DNA of 64,000 nt from Cercophora sp. LCS_1. Lineage: Eukaryota; Ascomycota; Sordariomycetes; Sordariales; Lasiosphaeriaceae. The notes beneath the pieces are model-generated. The model was not told where the DNA came from and did no database searches. It was given only the letters and a program-made list of their open reading frames with translations. The stretch is taken from the NCBI GenBank assembly GCA_036250225.1, contig JAPZLL010000014.1:1-64000 (forward strand). Reading direction: 5' to 3'. Shown here piece after piece: positions 42,139 to 51,650 of this stretch (its first letter is position 1; every line of letters starts with the position of its first letter). The position numbers and the translations under genes are program-made.

Positions 42139-43974
42139 ATGTGGCTCATTAGCACGCAATCCCTGACTCTAAAATTCTTTCATAGCCCTCCTGACCGATA
42201 CGCGATTCTCTCGCATGTCTGGACTGACGAGGAATGTTCTATTCAAGAATTCCACTCCCTCGGGGGCAAGAAGAGCATCCCGGGCATCACCGATAAGAAG
42301 GGATACAAAAAAATCGAGGCATGCTGTGAGCTGGCCTGAGGACAAGGATTTGAATGGGTTTGGATTGACACGTGCTGCATCGACAAGACGAGCAGCGCTG
42401 AGCTCTCCGAGAGCATCAACTCCATGTTTGCGTGGTACAAGGCCTCAGCCGTCTGCTTCGCATACCTCGCAGATGTCGAGTCTACGTCAACCACCCGTCT
42501 CCCGAAATCGCAGTGGGGTGCACAATTGGGCACTGACCCGGAAGGAGCCCCAAGCAGGTGGTACTCGAGGGGATGGACGCTCCAGGAGCTCCTAGCGCCA
42601 ACCGATGTTGACTTTTACAACCGCTCTTGGAAGAGAATCGGCAGCAAATGGCTTCTTCGAAGGGAAATATCGGCCATTACAGGCATCGGAGAAGTTGATC
42701 TTGGCGTCTTGGATCCGGCGCGCTCAAGCATTGCGCAAAAGATGTCGTGGGCATCAAGGCGGCAGACAACCAAGATCGAAGACGAGGCGTATTGCCTCCT
42801 CGGTGTCCTCGGCGTACACCTGCCTCTGCTCTACGGTGAAGGAGCCAATGCCTTTCGGCGGCTACAGGAGGAACTCATTCGAACCTCAACTGACCAGACG
42901 ATTTTTGCGTGGTCAAGCCCCCTGCCATCCGGCCGTTGCGGCATTCTGGCGTCATCGCCCCGAGATTTCGAGTTGTCCGGCTCGATGGTAAGCCATTCTT
43001 GCCCGATTGGGGGGCACTCCGAAAAAGCTGCGACCGAGCCGGAGGTGTTCAGCAAGCCCTACGCCATGACTAACGCGGGGTTGGCAATTGAACTTCCCAT
43101 GAAGCGTATTCCGAAGCCGGGAGTGAACAATCCCAAGCCGATACCGTATATGACGAACTGGACTTGGGTCTTCATTGCTCTCCTGAACTGCCGGGATGCT
43201 TCCCGTTCAGACGGTTGGGCGGTTGGGATCCTCCTTACATCACACAAGGACGGTGGAACTCCTGAGCCTCCCATGCGGAGGGTTGGCTATGACCAGCACT
43301 GCTACGTCGAGACGCAAAGCGGCGGCGACATGGTTTTGAATTACGGCTACGAGCTCGTCGAACGCGAACTCTCCAGCCATCAGAATTTTGAAGCCCAGGC
43401 TGTCGTGATCTCTCCTTATGCCATGGTTCGCCCATCGAGACGCGGGCAGCCTCTGTGGTTGCCCGAGGGACACTACCATGCTCGGGTCTTGGTCGCATCG
43501 GACTTGGGACCTGTCCGTTCCATTCACGCCTGGACAGATGACTCTGAGGGTAGTCAACTCCCCAGCCCGCGGAAGCCCAGCAATCTCGAAGCTACGGAGG
43601 ATGGATGGTATTGCTTGAAGCTGACTGATTCGAAAACAATAGCAGAGCTGGTTCTGTCATTCGATGACACGCGGATAATCTCCATCCTTTTTCAGCGTCA
43701 GTGGTTGACTGGAGGCTGGAGGAGCACGAAGTGTGGAATCCGAATTTGCACAATCATGCCCAGTTCAGGACGTAAATTGTGGCCGGGAAATCGTTTCATG
43801 TGGGCGGGGTATTTTACCAACTTCAGAACCCCACAGTCGAAGGATGGACTGTGGTTCAACGTCGAACGTCCTGGTGATCCATCTATCGCGGTCAGCGCAT
43901 TCAACATACCGAATGATGGCAGAGATAAGTGCTGTCGGGCAATTGAGTTTCTCTACTTTGAGCTCAAGCGGTAA
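42139..43974 (+). pseudogene. HET-domain protein with one premature stop (NWD2/HET-e N-terminal type)
   Basis: The start MWLISTQSLTLKFF is followed by YAILSHVWTDEECSIQEF, the HET opening. A TGA at 42337-42339 interrupts CCELA-stop-GQGFEWVWIDTCC; CGA to TGA (Arg) would explain it. The frame is then open for 545 codons: FEWVWIDTCCIDKTSSAELS, MFAWYKASAVCFAYLADV, SRGWTLQELLAPTDVDFY, EDEAYCLLGVLGVHLPLLYG, EGANAFRRLQEELIR. The layout is HET followed by the usual helical block and a C-terminal beta-rich region. The stop removes most of the HET domain unless read through or a downstream ATG (42424) is used. IR1 arm B lies inside the 3' half. Confidence 0.8.
43033..43256 (+). repeat. inverted repeat IR1, arm B (224 bp, inside HET gene)
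   Basis: Source-like arm: it is in frame and integral to the HET coding sequence, so the copy at 41782-42005 is the derived one. The spacer between arms is 1,027 bp. Confidence 0.9.
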
Positions 43975-44134
43975 CAGCGAGAGAAAGGATTTTTTTGACA
44001 TTCGTTCTTCTTTCTGTTTGTTTTTCTCTGGAAGAAGGATGTGGGGGCCCACGGGAAATTGAAAGCGTTTAATCTTTCTTTGCGACGTCCGGGTTGTTGT
44101 CCCTGATCCCGTCTTTCACGGATGAAGAAGAACC

Positions 44135-45742
44135 TCAGTGGATGTTCCTTCTTGCCTGATCACTCTCCACGAATTCCTGCCACGTCTTTCCGATATCGCT
44201 GTCGTAAACCCACCCAAGGAAGCCCTTACCTCTTCTCGCGCCTAGACCGTCCGACGAAAACCTCCGTCGCAAATCACCGTCGAAGTCATTGTACTCTTTT
44301 CTTCCAACTTCCTCCAGGACCTTTTTTTGCGATTGGCGATACTCGAACCTGGACTCGTCAGTATTGGAACCGAGGATGAGAGGGACTGTCTCACATTCGC
44401 CTGTAATACGGCTTTCGAATCGTGTTGAAGATCTGCAGTGCTTCGGCCAGGACACTCGGGACCGATCCCGTCGTTGACACCTTTCGGGCGTACTCAATGG
44501 ACCGCGCCAGTGTCCAGCTGTCTTCCATTGCAAAGGCGGATCCGGAGCCAAAGCCACCTACAGACCATTGTTAGCAACTTATTAATCGTGTCAATGAGAG
44601 ATGACGAACCGGCAGACGGGTGGCTCGAATCGCCGACCAATACCAGCTTATCCCAAGCCACGAGGCTCTCCATTGCTGGTCCGGCATAAGCTGCAAATTC
44701 GGTCCAGTTACCTTCTGGCACCTGCTTGAACACTTCGATGAGCCGGGGATCAAGATCCTGCCAGTCGCGTCAGCCCATACCCCTTTGAAGTGTGCATCAT
44801 CTCACATTGAAGCGTGAAAAGACCCTCTCATTGGAAACCTTCACACCCCAAGAGACAGTCTCCCCAGGCACAAACGGCTCGTTGAAAACGCGGCCGGTGA
44901 ACTCGATGTCCTTGAGATTATCCAAGTCGGGATCGAGGGGCGAGAGCCAGACCGACTTGGCCTTGCCGTACCACCAACTTGTTGTCGTCAAGGGTAGGTC
45001 GGGGATGTGTTTGAGTCGCTCGGCAGGGATGAGACAGCGCCAACCGATCTGGTCTACGCCAGGTCAGTAGAGTCTTCCCCGGTACAACTCTACGGGGCAA
45101 ACTTACGAGCATAGTTCAGCGGGAAATCAGGGGCCATGTGCTTCCTCACGACCTGGCACAGTCAGCACACGTACCTAGTCACAACCTCAATGAGCAACAT
45201 ACCGAACGGATCCCGTCAGCTCCCACGACGAGATCGACGACGGTCTCTGTCCCGTCCTCAAACACGGCCTTGACACCGTCCTTTCCCAGATCGTGCACCG
45301 AGATGAGCTTCTTGTTGAACTGAATCAATCCCGGCGGAACTTTGGCTGCGAGTGAGTTCTGCACGGACAACCTCTTGACACGTCGCACTTCATACGGATT
45401 GGTCGGGTCAGGAGGCTGTCCAGGGTCAACAATCTCGCCCGTGTAGGCATTCCTATGATCATCAATCAGCATTGTTCATCGAAAGACAACCGCCACCTAC
45501 CTCTGCACCGTCGGGTTTGTCGACGCGCCCTCGACTCCCTCCCTTGCACCCAACAACTCGAGGACCTTCCACCCGTTGTGATTCACGGAGATGCCTGCCC
45601 CTAGCTCCCTCAGCTCGCCGGCCCTTTCATACACATGGATGTCCACATCGGGCAAGGCCGAGAGGGCAATGGCAGATGACAAGCCACCAGGACCAGTGCC
45701 AATGACGGCGATGCGAATGACGGGAGAAATTGCCGAAGGCAT
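44135..45742 (-). CDS. FAD-dependent aromatic monooxygenase (salicylate hydroxylase-like)
   Basis: Seven exons (45742-45501, 45452-45203, 45152-45107, 45053-44806, 44757-44610, 44557-44395, 44348-44135) keep phase throughout and give 436 residues, normal for group A flavoprotein hydroxylases. RIAVIGTGPGGLSSAIAL is the FAD-binding GxGxxG fold, VVGADGIRS the DG motif, and LVGDSSHPSAGFGSGSA the GD motif that contacts FAD ribityl. The enzyme uses NAD(P)H and O2 to hydroxylate, often decarboxylatively, an aromatic acid such as salicylate or a hydroxynicotinate; the exact substrate is inferred. It shares a 731-bp divergent promoter with the MFS gene. Cytosolic. Confidence 0.88.
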
Positions 45743-46473
45743 GACTACCTTGGGTGTGGTTATCGCGGCAGACCTTGTGACCGAGACGGAGATGGAGGAC
45801 CCAGGAATCTGGAACGAATTACCGAACCCAACAGTTTGGGAATTGGTCAGGTCTCAAAAGACGTGCGCGCGTCGGGAATGAAAGAGCCCAGATGGAAGAA
45901 TGGGATCCCGGGTGATTGGCAAATGATGTATGCACTACCGGCAATGGCGCAAGCCCGAGTCAATCGGCATCGGGAATGTGAATGTGAATGTAATGTGTGA
46001 TGGGGGGGGGGGTATGAGGGTGGTGCCGAAGGAATGTCGAGACCCCGACAAACAATCCTGACTGAGCATTGATAATTGTTGCTTTGCATGCATGCCAATA
46101 GCGTGTGATTTCGCCATTCGGTTCGGGCTTTTCTTAACGGAAATGGCGGTGGTTTGGGGAACGGCCCGCTTTGACGGCAAACCCCCCAAACTCCCGCGGA
46201 CTGCAATTGCCTCTTTGGGATGGGTGCTGAACCGGGTTGGGACGCCTTCGTCATTTTGGCAGCGCATCGCGTGTGTGCCCGGTCCCATGGGGCGCTTATC
46301 TGTTTGATGGAAGGCAGATATGTTTCAAATAGATGAGAGCGCGACCAGTGTTTTGGAGGTTGCATTGTCAGCTCATCGAGTCGAGTATCTTCTCATCGTT
46401 TTTTTTTTTTTGTGTTTCACTCTCACTGAGACACCGAGACACTGAGACAACCGACACTGGAGACACATACACC
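45743..46473. promoter_or_regulatory. bidirectional promoter of monooxygenase and MFS transporter
   Basis: Start codons of two divergent genes are 731 bp apart with no other gene between. It contains an 11-G run (46002-46012) and an imperfect ACTGAGACA repeat just before the MFS start (46424-46448). Confidence 0.5.
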
Positions 46474-48666
46474 ATGGGTCGAGTGATTGAGGACACGGGC
46501 GTGCAGGTGGAGCCGCCCAAGAAGACATGGAAGCGACACATTTGGGACAGCTTGGACAAGTCGCCCAAGGAGCGACGGTTTGTGCTCAAGTTGGACCTTG
46601 CGTTGTTGACGTTTGGATGCTTGGGTGAGTCTATTCGTGGGTTCGTCACAATGCGTCACTGACAAGTCCAAGGTTTCTTTTCCAAGTTCTTGAACCAGAC
46701 GAATCTCACCAACGCCTTCGTATCAGGAATGTAAGTTTTTCTCTAGTGGTGGTGTGGTGGTCTATGCTGCGACATCTCGGTTTCAGTACCCGGCTCACAG
46801 TGCAACAGGAAGGAGGACCTTGACATGTTTGGCAACGAGCTCAACTATGCCATGACTGCCTTTACCGCCGGCTACATCATTGGCGAGATTCCGTCCAACC
46901 TGCTGCTGACTCGCATCCGCCCGTCCATCTACATCCCGGCCCTGCAGATCATCTGGACTGGTCTCACCATGTGCACCGCCTCGGTCAAGAACACGACTCA
47001 GCTCTACGCCCTGCGCTTCCTCATCGGTATGTGATCCATCTGCCGTCTCACGAGTCCCGACTGACAGTTTCAGGCCTTTTCGAAGCCGGCTACTACCCCG
47101 GTCTTCAGTACATGATCGGCTCGTGGTACCGCAAGGATGAGATGGCCAAGCGGGCCTGCATCCTCAACGCGTCCGGCTCCGCGGCCATGATGTTCTCCGG
47201 TTTCCTCATGGCCGCTCTCACCCGCATGAACGGCAAGGGCGGTCTCGCCGGCTGGAAGTGGCTCTTCATCATGGACGGTGTCATCTCGTTCCCCATCGCC
47301 ATCGGTAGCTTCTTTTTCTTGCCCGATCTCCCTGAGACGACCGGCCGTCGCTATTTCACTGATGAGGTACGTCCCTTTCTCCTCTTGGAAGATTTTCCAT
47401 GCCACGGTCAGAACGTGCGGTAGTAGGGTATGCCGACGATTCATGCTGTTGCGCGAGGGATCTCAAGCCGTGTGGGGTGTTGCAATCCACAGACATGACC
47501 CCCCCTCTGCCCTCCCCTACCATCTCTCTTATCTCATCCACTATCTTATCGTCTTTGCCCCCACAAATATACACGCCAAGGAATGGCGGATCACGTGACA
47601 GTCCACTTACACGACGCAGGAAATCGAGCTCGCCAAAAAGCGCATGGAACTCGAAGGCCGCAAACTTCGCGAGCCGTACACCGTCGCCAAGGTCAAGAGG
47701 ATCTTTTCTTCATGGCACATCTGGCTCTTAACGCTCTATTACATATGTATTAGCGGCACCTCCGGCACGCCCATCTTCCCGCAGTATCTCAAGCTGTCCA
47801 CATCGCCGAAGTACACGGTTCAGCAGTACGTGCCAGGACATCTGACCGACACTATGGCTACTTGCTAAACTCGAACAGAATCAATCTCTACCCGGTGGGG
47901 ATCTTCGCGATACAAGCGTTCAGTGCTCTGGTATTTGCTTGGTTGAGTGATACCGTACTCAAGGGACAGCGATGGAGTATCATCCTCTTCGGCGCGGTGA
48001 GTCTCCCATCACCAACAGGCTGAAGGACGACGCTGACGATGACCAGTGCCTCAATGTGTTTGTCTTTGCGTCACTAGCAGCGTGGGATATCAATGAAAAG
48101 TTCAAGTGGGCTTGTTATTACCTCGCCGGAACACACGTTGTGAGTGCTCGTGGACAGGATATGGATGCAAGGTGGATCATCGCTAACCCTAACTTTAGGG
48201 ACTGTCAGGCATTGCTATGACGTCAGTTGACTTCCCTTTTCCATAATCTGCAGAGAAGTGAGGCTAACATGTGTGGACAGATGGGCGAATGAGATTTGCA
48301 CTGACGATACCGAGGAACGCGCCTTGGTCTTGGCCACGATGAACACCATGGTCGGCGTTGTTGGCACTTGGTTGCCGCTCATTGTGTGGCAGCAGATTGA
48401 GGCGCCCAAGTATCACAAGGGTTTCGTTACGGCTACGTCGCTGGGTGCTGTTTGCTTGTTCTTGGTGCCGCTGATCAAGTGGCTGCAGGATAAGGAGGCT
48501 GTCAAGTAAGTTGCTCGCCGGAAAAAAACAATGGGCCATGCTGACTAGTGACAGGAGACGGTTCAGACTGGAGGCTCGGGATGACGAGAGCTCGAGCAGT
48601 GTCGGTGACGAGATCAAGGAGAAGGGTGGAGATATCAAGACCGAGGTCAACGAGGTCAAGAATTAG
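46474..48666 (+). CDS. MFS transporter, allantoate/nicotinate permease (DAL5/TNA1-like) family
   Basis: Ten exons (46474-46624, 46673-46730, 46809-47026, 47074-47366, 47620-47825, 47879-47996, 48047-48139, 48199-48221, 48281-48505, 48555-48666) all join in phase to 498 residues. Exon 8 is only 23 bp. Family features include the N-terminal KLDLALLTFGCLGFFSKFLN, AFTAGYIIGEIPSNLLLTRI, LFEAGYYPGLQYMIGSWY and FLPDLPETTGRRYFTDE in the central loop. Twelve membrane helices are expected. These anion:cation symporters import organic acids, vitamins or ureides; pairing with a salicylate-hydroxylase-type enzyme suggests an aromatic acid (inference). The acidic C-terminus ends TEVNEVKN. Intron 4 is 253 bp, unusually long here. 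Confidence 0.88.
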
Positions 48667-49098
48667 GTACTGGGGTTAGTTGCTGAGGACGATATCGTTG
48701 AGAGGCAAGGTCTTCTCCTAGGAAGATTCTAGAGTCACGCTTCACATGGTACAGAAAGCAATTCATTGTCTGTCAGTTGGCACACTCCTTCAAGACTTCG
48801 TCGTCCTTGTTATTCGTCTGTCACCTCCTTTTCTCGTATGATGCCCTTTAACATTCTCAAGAGTGCCCTCTGGAGAGGGTTATCGACCACTCGCGCCTTC
48901 GCCTTCCAGATCAAAGGGAAAGAATTAGCTATACTTGCCATGAAACTGGGGACACCTCTGTGTATTTATACCACCGGTTTTCTTCCTAGATAACCTCTTT
49001 CTTTCTTCAGACAGTTCGATAATCTTGAAAGCCATCCTTTCTATTCTCAATTCTATGCCCTACGGCCCAGATTCGTGTGTGCAATGGTCGCACACCGC
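48667..49098. other. intergenic, nothing recognised
   Basis: 3' flanks of two convergent genes. No repeat or RNA gene seen. Confidence 0.5.
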
Positions 49099-50587
49099 CT
49101 ACCCAATGCGGTAAGTGACGCTTATGGCCAGGTCATGACAGCTGCTGGAAAGGCTGCTTGAAAAGCTGGTGGAAGGGACAAGCAAGCCAGCTTGAGGGAT
49201 CAGAACTGGCGTGGGGGGTCGGTAACGATACGGGGATGCACCTGGGGTGTCTGTGTGGGCCTGGGCCAGCTGAGTGGTCTCCTCGGTCCACCATTCCTCC
49301 CGTCCACAGTTCCCACAACCTTGACGGTCCTTGGCGTCCTTCTCTGCCGAAAACCCGGACTCCACACCCTTTGCCGATGCCTTCACGGCATAGCAACTGT
49401 GGCAAAGAGAGTTGTTGCCCTGCCCAACAAAAGATTCCATAATGCTCTTCAGTGTGGGACTCAGCATGGTCCGAGGCATCTTGCACCGAGTGCAAGGTCC
49501 TCTTGCAATCCACCAGTCGGAAGCGGGCAGAAGCTTTCGAAAGTGACCATCGCATGCGCCTTCGGTGTCCATGGGATTGTCTGGGTCCGTCCGGTATAAC
49601 TTCCTGGCAGGATTGACCTCTCCAGCCTTAACGCGTTGTTGGTATTCCTCTTCGCACCCTGGAACACAGCACCGGGTCGCACGAACTCGAGGAATAAAGC
49701 ACATCTGCTTTGCCGACCAGCAACCATTGAGTGCGAACTCCTTATAACTCTTGAGCTCAACGACATTCGCTATGATGTCGTCCAGAAGCCTTGTCACTGC
49801 GGGGCAGTGATAGGGGGAGGTACTGCGGGTCGAAATAACCGAGTCGAAAAATGGCATCATAACCATCTCTGTGAGAAGAGCACCACATACTGCCCGGCTA
49901 TCGTTGGTGTTGTATTGCGAGAGGACACCCATGTGCCATTCAACATTCTTCCTCCCAAGAAAGTTGTAAAGCCTCGCACAGCCTTTTGTCGCTGGAATAC
50001 CTGCCCGCACATTGGCAGCGCCCTTGATGTGTTTTTGCAAACGCCCGAGGAGACCTATTCGAGTACTGTAGGCGGCTCCCACATAAATGCCGAACTCATA
50101 CCAAACTCCACCAATCTGTGCTGTGTGGGCGTCCTTTGGTGTATCCTCATCCACTGGTCGCTTAGCAACAATCACATATCCGCCAAGGGAAATCTCGTCG
50201 TCGGGCAGGTCCTCCAAACTTCCACAAATCGAGAAGGGTCCTCTCTGTGCGGCCTAGCACAGCCTTGGTCGCAATAGGCATACCACTGAGAACTTGTTGA
50301 GCTAAGGAATCAGGCGACGAGCAAGCGAACGCTCTGATATTGGTTCCCAGCATTGCTCCGTCCACAGTCTGTGCCTTTTTCTGTTCATAGGGGGTACGAG
50401 CAAAGAGGCACAGTCGCTCAATAATGCCTGAGATAGTCTGTTGGCAAGCTTCAATATCGGGCCGCTGTCCATCGGTATAGCTTGCAAGGGGATTGCTTGC
50501 GTCGATACCAGAGGTGCTAGGAGGGGTCTCAAGGTTTTCAATAGTCTGGCGGACGAGTGTGGCAAGGGCGTCATCGTCGACCAACAA
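49099..50587 (-). pseudogene. GIY-YIG-like, cysteine-rich protein; 5' end lost, one frameshift
   Basis: The 3' frame (50217-49099) contains VWYEFGIYVGAAYSTRIGLL...GRLQKH, which looks like a GIY-YIG nuclease core. Paired cysteines that could bind zinc follow (RCCVPGCEEEY, GPCTRCKMP, SLCHSCY, QGCGNCG). The 5' frame (50587-50205) gives LVRQTIENLETPPST...TLLDLWKF and then needs a one-base deletion (TTTGGAGGAC for TTTGAGGAC) to enter the second frame at EDLPDDEISL. The N-terminus has no proper start, because an inverted copy of the gene's own 3' portion begins exactly there (50581). I cannot assign a biological role; GIY-YIG enzymes cut or repair DNA in other contexts. Confidence 0.6.
49297..49642 (-). 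repeat. inverted repeat IR2, arm A (346 bp, within the GIY-YIG-like gene)
   Basis: Encodes on the minus strand QQRVKAGEVNPARKLYRTD through QGCGNCGRE. It matches 50581-50926 in reverse complement with about 14 substitutions and no indel by eye (roughly 96% identity). Confidence 0.88.
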
Positions 50588-50926
50588 CGCGTTAAGGCTG
50601 GAGAGGTCAATGCTGCCAGGAAGTTATACCGGACGGACCCAGACAATCCCATGGACACCGAAGGCGCATGCGATGGCCACTTTCGAAAGCTTCTGCCCGC
50701 TTCCGACTGGTGGATTGCAAGAGGACCTTGTACTCGGTGCAAGATGCCTCGGACCATGCTTAGTCCCACGATGAAAAGCATCATGGAATCTTTTGTTGGG
50801 CAGGGCAACATTTCTCTTTGCCACAGTTGCTACGCCGTGAAGGCATCGGCAAAGGGTGCAGAGTCCGAGTTTTCGGCAGAGAAGGACGCCAAGGACCGTC
50901 AAGGTTGTGGGAACTGTGGACGGGAG
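50581..50926 (+). repeat. inverted repeat IR2, arm B (346 bp)
   Basis: An inverted copy of arm A, still open as QQRVKAGEVNAARKLYRTD through QGCGNCGRE on the plus strand. It is preceded by antisense of the GIY-YIG-like gene and followed by unrelated sequence. A plus-strand frame (50441-51028) runs through it by chance of fusion. Most substitutions between arms are transitions. Confidence 0.88.
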
Positions 50927-51460
50927 ACCTTGTCATATTTGTATCATATACCGGAGGGAAACCGGGATCGAGAAATTGAAGAGATTATTCGGAAACCAGG
51001 ACATAATTATTCCTCCAACGCGAAATAAAATATCTCAAGGCTTCTAGAATGTTTCCCAATGCCTCGTGAATTTCCCCCAAGCCCCTTCATTTCAAAGATG
51101 AACGTCTAAGTAGCTGCAACACGGAGTACACCTCCCATCCACCCAGTTCTTGTCCTGATCTCGAGTCGTAGGACACAAATGACTGAGGCACATCATCCAG
51201 ATCTCCTCCCCATCCGCGGTAGTTTCCTCTGTAGGACATGATGTGCCCTGGCATCTTTTTTTCTAAAGGTCTGACCCTCGATAGAACGAGGGGGGATTTC
51301 CCTGTTGCTGGTTGTTACCACTCCAGGGGTAGCCTCGGGGGCGCTCTTCACCTTTGTGTGTAAGGCCGTACCAGCGGCACTCATCACACCGGCGATCTTT
51401 ACCGAGATCGTGGAACAGGATGTGCTGCGGATGTTGGTCGGGGGTCAGCGACTATCCACT
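50927..51460. other. no gene recognised
   Basis: Follows the inverted copy; contains the short fused tail TLSYLYHIPEGNRDREIEE and nothing else recognisable. Confidence 0.4.
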
Positions 51461-51494
51461 CCTCGGTCCACCATTCCTTCCGTCCACAGTTCCC
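51461..51494 (-). repeat. 34-bp third fragment of the GIY-YIG-like gene C-terminus
   Basis: Matches 49281-49314 in the same orientation with one mismatch; on the minus strand it reads NCGRKEWWTEE. It indicates a further, more decayed paralogous copy in this stretch. Confidence 0.6.
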
Positions 51495-51650
51495 CTGTCT
51501 AGGAAAAGGGGAAGGTGCGATGTCTGCTCCTTCCTCGTTCATATCTGCTGTTCCCCCCATGTATGCTCAAAGCCCCTGTCTGGAAAAGGGGGAAGGCGCG
51601 ACGTCTCCTCCTTTCTCGGACCCATGTCTGCTGCTCCTCCCCATAAAGGC
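51486..51650. repeat. imperfect direct repeat, two units of about 80-90 bp
   Basis: Two units begin CCCCTGTCTAGGAAAAGGGG and CCCCTGTCTGGAAAAGGGGG, both followed by AAGG(T/C)GCGA(T/C)GTCT and CTCCTT(C/T)CTCG, then CATATCTGCTG / CATGTCTGCTG. Each unit starts with a small palindrome-like CCCCTGTC...AAAAGGGG. Confidence 0.7.

Noticed and set aside
46001..46012. Run of 11 G in the monooxygenase/MFS promoter as a regulatory G-quadruplex
   Set aside because: A single homopolymer without further G-runs on either side is too weak a basis.
50441..51028. 195-codon plus-strand ORF
   Set aside because: A chance fusion of antisense sequence, the inverted copy arm and unrelated flank; not an independent gene.
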